A DNA stretch of 64,000 nt from assembly GCF_002269125.1 (NCBI RefSeq), contig NZ_NQKI01000009.1:1-64000 (forward strand), given 5' to 3'. The DNA comes from Pseudomonas lundensis (GTDB taxonomy: Bacteria > Pseudomonadota > Gammaproteobacteria > Pseudomonadales > Pseudomonadaceae). Each line of letters begins with the position of its first letter. Position 1 is the stretch's first letter. Below are positions 44,011 through 53,192 of the stretch, in pieces. The position numbers and the translations under genes are program-made. The notes under the pieces are model-generated. The model saw nothing but the letters and a program-made list of their open reading frames with translations, was not told the DNA's origin and searched no databases.

Positions 44011-44354
44011 GACTGTTCCTTGACGCCAAAATATTAAAAGATTAGTAAAAACAGTAAGTTGAGGAGATTGCTCATAACGTTAGCCTTACTTTTGCCCGCG
44101 CTTGTACTGTTTTCTTATAAGCCTAATATCAAACGGAACTTTGCCCACTCATAGTCACAGACACGCAACGTAAATCCGTGTCTTTGAACGCAACTAAACG
44201 CTGATCCAGATCAGTGAAATGAAAAACCGTTAAAAAAAAGCACAAATGGGTGTGACCTGCGTGGGGGCATCGGTCATCAGTACAAGTAACCAACCGCACG
44301 GTAAGCCCAGCCGACGGTTAATCACGTGATGGGCCTATTTGAGAGACGACCCCT
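44011..44354 (+). promoter_or_regulatory. 344-bp intergenic region with an ANR/DNR-like box
   Basis: No credible open frame is seen. The stretch is A+T-rich around 44020-44110. CTGATCCAGATCAG at 44201-44214 keeps the TGAT-N4-ATCA core of FNR-type (ANR/DNR) boxes with both outer bases changed from the consensus, about 140 bp before the next start codon. The region also has to hold the promoter of the divergent sigma-54 regulator. Confidence 0.35.
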
Positions 44355-44621
44355 ATGAACGCCCCGCTCCGTTTCAACGAAGCACTTTTGATTGCCGGCC
44401 ACGCATTTCAACCTTTCCAGTGCGTGGCGTGGGCTGCACAGGACGGCCATGGCGAACTGAGCCTGACCGTGATTGACCGCACCAGCACCCGCATTGGCCG
44501 CAAACAGATCCCGCGCAGTGCCTGCGCCGATGCCGCACAGCTCGCAAGCCTGCTGGCACAAGCCCGCGCCGAGCTGAGCGAAGAAGGCTACGCGTTGCAG
44601 CCTTGGGTAATGCCGGCTTAA
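44355..44621 (+). CDS. Small hypothetical protein
   Basis: An 88-residue protein I do not recognise by name. It begins MNAPLRFNEALLIAGHAF and continues QDGHGELSLTVIDRTSTRIGR, then an amphipathic alpha-helical stretch AQLASLLAQARAELSEEGYAL. It appears soluble, without a signal peptide. The GAGAGACGACCCCT leader gives a plausible ribosome site. The strong terminator 28 bp after the stop and its own upstream region suggest a single-gene unit. The possible ANR/DNR box upstream hints at oxygen-dependent expression. Confidence 0.7.
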   Translation: MNAPLRFNEALLIAGHAFQPFQCVAWAAQDGHGELSLTVIDRTSTRIGRKQIPRSACADAAQLASLLAQARAELSEEGYALQPWVMPA

Positions 44622-44649
44622 TCAGCCCGCGTGTATGTGTGTTGCGCAA

Positions 44650-44704
44650 CGAGGCTGCGACAAGGTGACAAGACAGGTCACCTGATCGCAGCCTCGCGTT
44701 TTTT
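44650..44704 (+). terminator. Long intrinsic terminator
   Basis: CGAGGCTGCGA (44650-44660) plus AGGTGAC (44663-44669) pair with GTCACCT (44677-44683) and TCGCAGCCTCG (44686-44696) around small bulges, giving an 18-pair stem followed by six T. It ends transcripts of the small hypothetical gene. Confidence 0.88.
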
Positions 44705-44706
44705 AG

Positions 44707-45351
44707 CTACAGGGTTTGAAGTTCATCCAGGTGCCGGTAATCGATGTGCAGATCGCTGGCGATTTGCCGGGCCCTGCCCAGGCGAATCGGTCCACGTTCC
44801 ATGTCGATCAACAGGCCCGGGCATTCTAGTGTTGGCTGCGTGCGCCATGCCTTGAGCCGCCCATCAGTGAGCAACAACACGCGTTGCTCCTCCAGCGGGA
44901 AACGCCGGCGCCGGGTTTTGAGCCACTCACTGGCTTGACTCACCGCTTCCAGTAACGGCGTACCGCCCCCCGCGCCCAATCCTTGCAGCCAGTGTTCCAA
45001 CCCTTTGGCTGCTTTGATGCCGCTGACGTGCCACTGCGGACCCAAACCGCTGGCCGTCATCACGGCCACCCGTGCACGTTGCCGATAGGCATCCTCGAAC
45101 ACTTCGGCCAGCACGCCTTTGGCGTCCGTCAGTGCGTGATGACGCCGGGTCGAAGCCGAAGCATCCACGATCACCAGCCACACCTGTGGTGCCGTGCTGC
45201 GCCGGTTTTTGAAGGCCAGGTCGTTGCGTTGCCGCGGCCGCCCCTGCAACAACGTCTGCACCCAATCCACCCCCCCACAAGGCGCTGCACGGCTGGCGCC
45301 TTGCTTACCGCTGTCCAGGGTACCCGGCCGGGGTCTGGCATCCGCCCCCAC
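44707..45351 (-). CDS. VWA domain protein (ChlD-like subunit of cobaltochelatase)
   Basis: A 214-residue protein whose centre is a von Willebrand A domain with MIDAS motif DASAS, followed by GGGTPLLEA and LLTDGRLKAW. In Pseudomonas this gene follows a ChlI-like ATPase next to cobN, and the two probably replace CobS/CobT as ATPase partners of CobN in aerobic cobalt insertion. The start at 45351 lies 20 bp after the chlI stop. Its size is below that of ChlD proteins, which carry an extra N-terminal AAA domain that is absent here. Confidence 0.8.
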   Translation of the reverse strand: MGADARPRPGTLDSGKQGASRAAPCGGVDWVQTLLQGRPRQRNDLAFKNRRSTAPQVWLVIVDASASTRRHHALTDAKGVLAEVFEDAYRQRARVAVMTASGLGPQWHVSGIKAAKGLEHWLQGLGAGGGTPLLEAVSQASEWLKTRRRRFPLEEQRVLLLTDGRLKAWRTQPTLECPGLLIDMERGPIRLGRARQIASDLHIDYRHLDELQTL

Positions 45352-45371
45352 CGTTGCACGAGGGCGGATGC

Positions 45372-46379
45372 CTAAGGCTTTTTTGGCCAGCTCGGCACTT
45401 CACGGCGCACACCCGTGGCCTGTGGCTGAACCGGCAACTGGCCCCACAACCCCTGCCCCGCGTCCGCCGCCGTGCCTGGAGAAGGCTCGGGGGGTGGCGG
45501 TTGATCCGGCGTGGGGCCTTGCGGCGATTGCTGGCGACGACGGTGGCGCAGGGCAAACTCGGCCACGGCGTCGATGTCCTGTGTCTCAATACGGTTGGCG
45601 CCACGCCACGCGGCATGAGCACGGGCGGCACGCAGCCAGACCAGATCAGCGCGCAGGCCGTCAACGCCCGCCGCAAAGCAGCGTTGCGTGATGGTCGCCA
45701 GCGAGGCATCATCCAGCGCAATAGCGCCAAGCAGCGCACGTGCGTGCTGACAGCGCGCGCGCAAGGCCTCCTGGCTGGCTCGCCAGTGCGCGCAGAACCC
45801 CTGCGGATCGGCATCAAAGTCCAGACGCCGACGAATGATTTCGCCGCGTTCGACGGGCAGTGGCTGGCCGCTCATGGCGACGTTGAGACCGAAGCGGTCG
45901 AGCAATTGGGGCCGTAGCTCGCCTTCCTCGGGGTTCATGGTGCCAATCAGCACAAAACGTGACGGGTGACGATGGGAAATCCCGTCGCGCTCCACGACGT
46001 TGATACCGCTGGCGGCCACGTCCAGCAGCACGTCCACCAAATGGTCGGCCAGCAGGTTCACTTCATCGACATACAACACCCCGCCATCCGCTTTGGCCAG
46101 CACGCCCGGTGAAAACTGCGCCTTGCCCTGTCCCAGTGCCGCATCCAGATCGAGCGTGCCCACCAGTCGCTCTTCGGTGGCGCCCAGCGGCAAGGTGACG
46201 AATTGACCGCTGGCAAGCACATCCGCCAGCCCGCGAGCCAGGGTGGACTTGGCCATCCCGCGCGGGCCTTCAATCAACACCCCGCCGATTTTCGGGTCAA
46301 TCGCCGTCAGGCACAGCGCCAGTTTCAAGTCCTCGGCGCCCACGACCGCAGACAGCGGGAAGTGCGGGGTATCAGTCAT
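45372..46379 (-). CDS. Magnesium-chelatase-like AAA+ ATPase (ChlI type)
   Basis: A 335-residue AAA+ protein with Walker A GPRGMAKSTLA, Walker B LYVDEVNLL and arginine-finger-type segment TMNPEEGELRPQLLDRFGL. It resembles ChlI/BchI. Here it lies between cobN and the VWA gene and likely drives cobalt insertion with CobN. I chose ATG 46379, 13 bp after the cobN stop; the longer frame from 46454 lies inside cobN. Regulation is probably through the B12 riboswitch upstream of cobW. Confidence 0.87.
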   Translation of the reverse strand: MTDTPHFPLSAVVGAEDLKLALCLTAIDPKIGGVLIEGPRGMAKSTLARGLADVLASGQFVTLPLGATEERLVGTLDLDAALGQGKAQFSPGVLAKADGGVLYVDEVNLLADHLVDVLLDVAASGINVVERDGISHRHPSRFVLIGTMNPEEGELRPQLLDRFGLNVAMSGQPLPVERGEIIRRRLDFDADPQGFCAHWRASQEALRARCQHARALLGAIALDDASLATITQRCFAAGVDGLRADLVWLRAARAHAAWRGANRIETQDIDAVAEFALRHRRRQQSPQGPTPDQPPPPEPSPGTAADAGQGLWGQLPVQPQATGVRREVPSWPKKP

Positions 46380-46392
46380 GTCAATGTCCACA

Positions 46393-49300
46393 TCAGTCTT
46401 CTTCAATGTCCAGCAGCAGGTTTTCCAACGCGTCCCGGTACTCGCCCGGTTCACTCCACAGACCGCGTTGCTGGGCCTCCAGCAGACGCTCGGTCATGTC
46501 GCGCAGCGCATGAGGGTTGTGTTGCTGCACAAATTGCCGGGTGTCCGGGTCAAGCAAATAGGCATCGGCCAGCAACGCATATTGATGGTCGTCGATCAGG
46601 TGCGTGGTGGCGTCGAACGCGAACAGGTTGTCCAGGGTCGCCGCCATTTCAAACGCGCCTTTATAGCCATGCCGTTTGACGCCCTCAATCCACTTCGGAT
46701 TGGCCGCACGGGAACGGACCACCCGGTTCAGTTCTTCCTTGAGGGTGCGAATCTTCGGTAAATCCGGTTGGCTGTGATCGCCGTGGTAACTGGCGACTTG
46801 CCCGCCACTCAGGCTCTCCACGGCAGCGAGCATGCCCCCCTGGAACTGGTAATAGTCGTTGGAGTCGAGTAAATCGTGCTCGCGATTGTCCTGGTTCTGT
46901 ACCACCGCTTGCAGCTGGCTGAGGCGCTGGGCGAACGGGCCGCGGGCCGCGGTGCCCTCATCGGCTCCGCCATAGGCATAGCCGCCCCAGTTCAGATAGA
47001 CCTCGGCCAGATCGTCACGGCTCTGCCACAAACGCCCGTCGATGGCGTTCTGCACACCGGCGCCATAGGCGCCGGGTTTGGCGCCAAACACCCGCCAGCC
47101 AGCCTGACGCGCCGCCAGTTCCGGGGCCAGCCCTTCGCGCTCCAACTGCGCGCGTTCCTGGCGCACTTTGGCCGCCAGCGGGTTCACGTCATCCGGCTCG
47201 TCCAGTGCTGCCACAGCCTGCACAGCCGCATCGAAGAGGCGGATAAGGTTGGCAAACGCATCGCGGAAGAACCCCGACACCCTCAGCGTGACATCCACCC
47301 GCGGCCGGTCGAGCAGGCTCACCGGCAGGATTTCAAAGTCGTCCACGCGCTGACTGCCAGTGGCCCACACCGGGCGCACGCCCATCAGCGCCATGGCTTG
47401 GGCGATATCGTCGCCACCGGTGCGCATGGTGGCCGTGCCCCAGACGGACAACCCCAGTTGTCGCAGATGATCACCGTGATCCTGCAAGTGGCGCTCAAGG
47501 ATCAAATTGGCGGATTGGAAACCGATGCGCCACGCGGTGGTGGTCGGCAGGTTGCGCACGTCCACCGAGAAAAAATTGCGCCCTGTGGGCAGTACATCCA
47601 GCCGCCCGCGACTCGGTGCCCCACTGGGCCCGGCTGGCACGAAGCGACCCTGGAGCGCGTCGAGCATGCCCTGCATCTCGGCGGGGCCGCAGGCGTCGAG
47701 CCGGGGTGCAACCACCTGCAGCAAGGCGTCAAAAATGCTCCGCACCTCGGCCCATTGATCGTCGCAGGGCAGTGCCAATGTGCCTGCCAGCGCGTGTTCG
47801 ATCAGCCCGGCGGCATACAGCTCAAGGCGCTCGCGGGTGTCGCCAGCGGTGCGCCACAGGGCATCGCTGACGGCCAACAATGGCGCCGGGCGTCGCGCGG
47901 TCCAGGGTTCGGCCAGCGCACAATCGAGCGGATCGAAACCCAGGCCGAACGCCTTGGACAGCGCCCGTAACACACTGGATTGCGCACCGCGCCCGTCGCC
48001 ACGGGGTATGCGCAGCAGCGCCAGCAGCGTATCAATGCGTAAACGGCCCTCGGGCGACTCGCCAAAAATATGCAGCCCGTCGCGTATCTGCGACTCTTTC
48101 AGGTCACACAAGTACGTGTCCAGACGCGGCAGCCAGATGGCTGCATCGGCGTCGCTATCGAGCTTTTCGTCCAGCTCCAGTTCGCGGTCGATATGGGTTT
48201 CGCGCACCAGTTTGAGAATGTCGCGCTGTAACTCTCGCGCCCTGCGCGGGTCCAGCAACTGCGCTTCGTAATATTCGTCCGCCAGCAGCTCGAGGTCGCG
48301 CAACGGACCATAGGTTTCGGCGCGGGTCAGCGGTGGCATGAGGTGGTCGATGATCACCGCCTGTGTGCGACGCTTGGCCTGTGCGCCTTCGCCCGGGTCA
48401 TTCACGATGAACGGGTAAATATTGGGCAACGGGCCCAGCAAAGCGTCTGGCCAGCATTCATCTGACAACCCCACGCCTTTACCCGGCAACCACTCCAGAT
48501 TGCCGTGTTTGCCCACGTGCACGACAGCATGCGCGCCATAGGTGTGCCGCAGCCAGAAGTAGAACGCCAGATAGCCATGGGGCGGCACCAGATCCGGGTC
48601 GTGATAAACAGCGCTGGCATCCACTTGATAGCCTCGGGCGGGCTGGATCCCAACAAAGGTCAGGCCAAAGCGCAGGCCTGCAATCATCAGTCGGCCGCCG
48701 CGAAACATCGGGTCATTTTCCGGTCGTCCCCAGCGCGCCAGCACGGCTTGTTGATTAGCGGGCGGCAGCGCCCTGAACTGCGCCGCGTATTCGTCCAGAC
48801 CCAGGCTTTGGTGGCAGGGGCGCAGGTCGAGGCTTTCCAGGTCATTGCTGACGCCGCCGAGCAGCGCTTGAATCAACGCTGTGCCGGACTCGGGCAGTTC
48901 GCCTTCGAGTGGATAACCCTGTTGCTTCAAGGCCCGCAGGATATTCAACGCCGCGGCCGGGGTGTCCAGCCCTACCCCGTTGCCGATACGCCCGTCACGG
49001 GTCGGGTAATTGGCGAGGATCAACGCGATGCGCTTCTGCGGGTTGGGCACGCGGGCCAACTCAACCCAGCGTCGCGCCAGTTGCGCGACAAAGTCCATGC
49101 GCTCGGGCTGAGCGCGATAACACACCACATCTGACTGACTGCGCTCACTGCGCCAGGCCAGATCTTTAAAGCTGATGGGACGGCTGATGATGCGCCCGTC
49201 CAGCTCCGGCAGCGCGATGTGCATGGCAAGGTCGCGCGGGCCAAGCCCTTGTTCACTGGCACGCCAGCCGGGTTCGTTGTCCTGGGCGCAAATTGCCTGA

Positions 49301-50163
49301 ATCACCGGGATGTCGCGCCGGAACGGCCGCAGGTGCGGAGCCTCCGGACTGGACTGAGCGAAACCGGTGGTGTTGAGAATGACGGCGGCGTCGACCTCAT
49401 CCAGCAGGTCTTGCACCACCGTCAGGCACCCCGGTTCCTTGAGGCTGGCCACGGCAAGGGGTAACGGATTGATCCCCGCTGCTTGCAGGCGTTGGCAAAA
49501 CACATCCACAAAGCCGGTGTTGGCCGCTTGCAAATGCGAGCGATAAAACAGCAAGGCGGCCACGGGCAAGCCGGGCTGCCAATCTGCCTGCCAGTCGCTG
49601 AGCTGCGGGGTGGGGTGCACCGGGTGATAAATCGCAGTACGCGGCAGGGCTTGCGGCTCGCCCCACGGGTAAGCGCGCCCCAGCCATTGGCTAGCGAGGC
49701 AGTTGTAGAGTTGCAGTGCGTTATGCCGCCCGCCCTGACGCAAAAAATGCCAAAGGCGTTCAGCCTGTTCGGCGGGCACTGTGCTCAGCGCGCTGAGCTC
49801 AGGGTCCGGGCGGTCGTCGCCGGGCACCAGGATCAAGGTCACGCCGCGCTCGGCCAACTGCATCAACTGTTCGATGCCATAGCGCCAATAGCCAATCCCG
49901 CCATGCAACGACAGCAGGATGACCTTGGCGTGTTGCAGCACCTGATCGACATACAGGTCGACCGAGGCGTGATTCTGAACCTGCATCGGGTTGGCCAAGC
50001 GCAGGCTCGGGTAATCTTCAGGCAATTGCTGCGCCGCTTCGGCCAGCAATGCCAGGCTTGAGTCGCCGCTGCACAGGATTACCAGCTCGGCGGGGGTTTG
50101 CCCCAAGTCAGCAATGTTGTCGTCCGATACAAAGCCACCGGGCTGGGTCCTGAGCAAATGCAT
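46393..50163 (-). CDS. cobN: Cobaltochelatase subunit CobN
   Basis: A 1256-residue protein of the CobN/magnesium-chelatase H subunit family, which inserts cobalt into hydrogenobyrinate a,c-diamide in the aerobic vitamin B12 pathway. Recognisable are GKHGNLEWLPGKGVGLS, PFIVNDPGEGAQAKRRTQAVIIDHLMPP and PNIYPFIVN (in essence), and the C-terminal region RSRAANPKWIEGVKRHGYKGAFEMAATLDNLFAFDATT. Length is normal (about 1250). It follows cobW after 3 bp, so both lie in one riboswitch-controlled operon with chlI and the VWA gene. Confidence 0.95.
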   Translation of the reverse strand: MHLLRTQPGGFVSDDNIADLGQTPAELVILCSGDSSLALLAEAAQQLPEDYPSLRLANPMQVQNHASVDLYVDQVLQHAKVILLSLHGGIGYWRYGIEQLMQLAERGVTLILVPGDDRPDPELSALSTVPAEQAERLWHFLRQGGRHNALQLYNCLASQWLGRAYPWGEPQALPRTAIYHPVHPTPQLSDWQADWQPGLPVAALLFYRSHLQAANTGFVDVFCQRLQAAGINPLPLAVASLKEPGCLTVVQDLLDEVDAAVILNTTGFAQSSPEAPHLRPFRRDIPVIQAICAQDNEPGWRASEQGLGPRDLAMHIALPELDGRIISRPISFKDLAWRSERSQSDVVCYRAQPERMDFVAQLARRWVELARVPNPQKRIALILANYPTRDGRIGNGVGLDTPAAALNILRALKQQGYPLEGELPESGTALIQALLGGVSNDLESLDLRPCHQSLGLDEYAAQFRALPPANQQAVLARWGRPENDPMFRGGRLMIAGLRFGLTFVGIQPARGYQVDASAVYHDPDLVPPHGYLAFYFWLRHTYGAHAVVHVGKHGNLEWLPGKGVGLSDECWPDALLGPLPNIYPFIVNDPGEGAQAKRRTQAVIIDHLMPPLTRAETYGPLRDLELLADEYYEAQLLDPRRARELQRDILKLVRETHIDRELELDEKLDSDADAAIWLPRLDTYLCDLKESQIRDGLHIFGESPEGRLRIDTLLALLRIPRGDGRGAQSSVLRALSKAFGLGFDPLDCALAEPWTARRPAPLLAVSDALWRTAGDTRERLELYAAGLIEHALAGTLALPCDDQWAEVRSIFDALLQVVAPRLDACGPAEMQGMLDALQGRFVPAGPSGAPSRGRLDVLPTGRNFFSVDVRNLPTTTAWRIGFQSANLILERHLQDHGDHLRQLGLSVWGTATMRTGGDDIAQAMALMGVRPVWATGSQRVDDFEILPVSLLDRPRVDVTLRVSGFFRDAFANLIRLFDAAVQAVAALDEPDDVNPLAAKVRQERAQLEREGLAPELAARQAGWRVFGAKPGAYGAGVQNAIDGRLWQSRDDLAEVYLNWGGYAYGGADEGTAARGPFAQRLSQLQAVVQNQDNREHDLLDSNDYYQFQGGMLAAVESLSGGQVASYHGDHSQPDLPKIRTLKEELNRVVRSRAANPKWIEGVKRHGYKGAFEMAATLDNLFAFDATTHLIDDHQYALLADAYLLDPDTRQFVQQHNPHALRDMTERLLEAQQRGLWSEPGEYRDALENLLLDIEED

Positions 50164-50166
50164 GGC

Positions 50167-51234
50167 TTATGCGCTCAGTGCTGTGCGCAGGGTGGATTCC
50201 AGCAGCGCGGCATCCAGGTCCTGGCCAATCAGTACCAGCTTGGTGACGCGGTTCTCATCCGCCGCCCAGGCGCGGTCGAAGTGCTTGTCAAAGCGGGTGC
50301 CCACGCCCTGAATCAACAAGCGCATCGGCTTGCCCGGAATCGCGGCAAAACCCTTGACCCGCAGGATGCCGTGCCGGATCACCAACTGCGTGAGGGCATC
50401 CAGCAACACGCGCTCTTCGGCTTGGGGCAGTTCAATGGAAATGGAGTCGAATGCGTCGTGATTGTGGTCGTCGTGGTCATCGCCTTCATGGTGATGATCG
50501 TGATGGCTGTGGCGACTGTCGATGTGCGCTTCCGAGCTGTTACCCAGCCCCAGCAGCACGTCGAGCGGCAAACGGCCACTGCTGGCTTCGATCACTTTCA
50601 CTGCAGGCGGCAGTTCTTCAGCGACTTCCAGACGCACCTTGGCCAGGTCTTCAGGGCTGATCAGGTCGGCTTTGTTGAGGATGACCAAGTCGGCGCTGGC
50701 CAATTGGTCGGCAAACAGCTCATGCAGCGGCGACTCGTGGTCCAGGTTCGGGTCGAGTTTGCGCTGGGCATCCACCTGATCCGGGAAGGCAGCAAAGGTA
50801 CCCGCTGCCACGGCCGGGCTGTCGACCACGGTAATCACCGCATCGACTGTGCAGGCGCTGCGGATTTCGGGCCATTGAAACGCTTGGACCAGCGGCTTTG
50901 GCAGCGCCAGGCCGGAGGTTTCGATCAAGATGTGGTCGATGTCGCCGCGACGCGCCACCAGCTCGCGCATCACCGGGAAGAATTCTTCCTGAACGGTGCA
51001 GCACAGGCAGCCGTTGGCCAGTTCATACACGCGGCCGTTGGCTTCTTCTTCGGTACACCCGATGGAGCACTGTTTGAGGATTTCGCCATCAATGCCCAAC
51101 TCGCCGAACTCGTTAACGATAACGGCAATGCGACGGCCCTGCGCGTTGTCCAGCATGTGACGCAGCAAGGTGGTTTTGCCCGAGCCGAGGAAGCCGGTGA
51201 CGATGGTGACGGGTGTTTTGGCCAGTGTTTTCAT
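50167..51234 (-). CDS. cobW: Cobalamin biosynthesis GTPase CobW
   Basis: A 355-residue G3E GTPase with Walker A GFLGSGKTTLL near the N terminus, the metal-binding motif GCLCCTV and a His/Asp-rich loop (HSHHDHHHEGDDHDDHNHD, about residues 240-260) typical of metal chaperones. It is proposed to deliver cobalt to the cobaltochelatase. I chose ATG 51234; the longer frame has no support. It is the first gene behind the B12 riboswitch. Confidence 0.93.
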   Translation of the reverse strand: MKTLAKTPVTIVTGFLGSGKTTLLRHMLDNAQGRRIAVIVNEFGELGIDGEILKQCSIGCTEEEANGRVYELANGCLCCTVQEEFFPVMRELVARRGDIDHILIETSGLALPKPLVQAFQWPEIRSACTVDAVITVVDSPAVAAGTFAAFPDQVDAQRKLDPNLDHESPLHELFADQLASADLVILNKADLISPEDLAKVRLEVAEELPPAVKVIEASSGRLPLDVLLGLGNSSEAHIDSRHSHHDHHHEGDDHDDHNHDAFDSISIELPQAEERVLLDALTQLVIRHGILRVKGFAAIPGKPMRLLIQGVGTRFDKHFDRAWAADENRVTKLVLIGQDLDAALLESTLRTALSA

Positions 51235-51337
51235 CGGATGCCCTTTGGCAAAGCGGCGGGCATACGGGACGACGGCCGCACGCACTGCACGGCCGTATTC
51301 GCCACCGGATCACCCCGCCCGGTTGAAGTAAAAAACG

Positions 51338-51505
51338 CTCACGAGGCAGGTCTCCTGGCTGACGGCTGGCAGCAGCCGGTGGCTGCGCCTTTCCTTGCGC
51401 CTTCCCGCTCCAGAGAGCAGTGGCATTGCAAGGCAATTGACCGTTTACAGTTGCGGGGGCAGCCGCGGCTTACCGCGTTCCCTTCTTAGCTTCGCGTCGC
51501 GAAGA
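51338..51505 (-). ncRNA. Cobalamin (B12) riboswitch
   Basis: On the minus strand the region contains GCTGCCCCCGCAACTGTAAA (51428-51465 area), a GCCACTG segment, GGGAAGGCGCAAGGAAAGG and the B12-box AGCCAGGAGACCTGCCT (51344-51360). These are the conserved elements of the class I cobalamin riboswitch in the right order. It lies about 100 bp upstream of cobW and is expected to switch off the cobW-cobN-chlI-VWA operon when adenosylcobalamin is abundant. Confidence 0.93.
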
Positions 51506-51570
51506 ACCTCGAACGCGCAAGGCTACGCAGTGCGTTGTAACAGGTCAATGTCAAGACGCGGGCCGGTGCA

Positions 51571-53150
51571 TCAAAGGGTGGGCAATTTGGCCCACGGGTG
51601 CGCCTGTTCCAGCTGCGCACTCAGGCGCAGCAGCACATCCTCCCCGCCCATCGGGGCGGTCAGCATCATGCCAATTGGCATGCCAGTGCCACTCATGCCC
51701 ACCGGCAGCGAGATGGCTGGCTGCCCGCTGACATTGGCCAGCACGGTAAACCCGGCACTGCCCATGGCGTTGTGGGCATAACTGTCCCAGGGCTGATCGA
51801 GGCTCAGCAACCCCAGCTCCGGTGTGACGTTAGCAGTGACCGGCGACAGGATCACGTCGCGCTGCCGGAACTGCTCCTCCATGTGGCCACCTATAGACTC
51901 GAACGACTGGCGGGCGCGGTACAACGCTTCGCCGGTTACTTTTTGCGCGTTGCCCAACACCACGTGCTAATGCGCTCTAGATCTTCAGGTGTCGCACTGC
52001 GCCCCAGCGCCTGCTCGCGGTCGTGGACCAGGCTCAGCAGTGCGTCACCGATCACTGCGCCATGAGCCCCAAACAGTTGCCGTGGATCAACGTGCAAACG
52101 CACAGGCTCTACGTGGTGGCCCAAAGCCGACAAGCGCTGAACGGTTTCATCCAGTACCCGGGCGACGTCAGGGTCAAGTGGCGCACCGGTCAGCGAATCG
52201 GTTACCACACCGATTCGCAAGCGCCCCGGCGCGGCCTGCAACTCCTCGACGTAAGGCCGGGCCAGGGGTTTCGTCCAATACGGGCTACCGGCTTCATGGC
52301 CCTGCCCTGCGTCCAGAAACAACGCCATGTCCCGCACGTTGCGCGACACCACGTTGCCGACACTGGCGCCAAACCAGCCTTCGAACTTGCCCGGCCCGCT
52401 GGGCGTGCGATAACGCCCAGGCTTGAGCCCCACCAATCCGCAATACGAGGCCGGAATCCGAATCGAGCCGCCGCCATCGGTGGCATGCGCGACGGGCACA
52501 ATCCCGGCCGCCACCGCCGCCGCGGCCCCGCCGGAAGAGCCGCCCGCACTCATGGCCAGGTTCCACGGATTGCGGGTTTGCCCCCACAACAACGACTCGG
52601 TGGTCGTGGTCAGGCCGAATTCCGGGCACGTGGTTTTGCCAAACGGTACGGCGCCGGCCGCTTGATAACGGGCAATCAAGGTACTGGTATGAGGTGCCGC
52701 GTCGGCATCCTTGAACAAGCGGCAGCCATTGGTGGTGGGCGTACCCTGCAGATAAGTATTGAGGTCTTTAACCAGAATCGGCACGCCAGCCAGGCTTCCG
52801 GAAGTGGACGTACCATTGCCCTGACGGGTCTTGAGCAAGGCTGTGGCGTATTCATCGTGACGCAGGTTGACCGCGTTGACGTTGGGGTTGACCGCATCAC
52901 AGCGCGCCATCGCCGCTGCCAGCAACGCCTGCGGGCTGACCTCGCCCTTGCGCACGGCATCAGCCATGCCCCAGGCATCCAGCTTCAGGTAATCGGTTTG
53001 CGACAGCGCATTGCTGTCAGCCGCCTGGGCAAAACGGCCCAACAGCCCGGCACCCACTGCCACGGCTCCGGCCTTGAGCACATGGCGGCGTGGCCAGCCA
53101 GCCGGGGGTTGCAGTTCATCCATGGACACAGGGGGCTTTGGCACAGTCAT
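51571..53150 (-). pseudogene. Frameshifted amidase (Tat-exported amidase family)
   Basis: Two open frames together encode one amidase-signature protein. The first (53150 to about 51950) has a Tat-like signal (PRRHVLKAGAVAVGAGLLG), the Gly/Ser-rich signature [16 protein letters not shown] with the usual catalytic Ser-cisSer-Lys elements and ends in DLERISTWCWATRKK then a stop. The second frame continues QKVTGEALYRARQSFESIGG to the normal C terminus LEQAHPWAKLPTL, ending at 51571. The break lies at about 51945-51975; one inserted or lost base, real or a sequencing error, would explain it. It is downstream on the same strand as the aldehyde dehydrogenase gene and may belong with the catabolic block. 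Confidence 0.8.
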
Positions 53151-53192
53151 TCTCCAGCTGGGTGGTTGTGTTGGGGGCCGCACGCGGTGTAA

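Noticed and set aside
50399..50530. His/Asp-rich GTCGTC/CATGG-like repeats as a tandem repeat element
   Set aside because: They encode the metal-binding His/Asp-rich loop of CobW and need no separate explanation.
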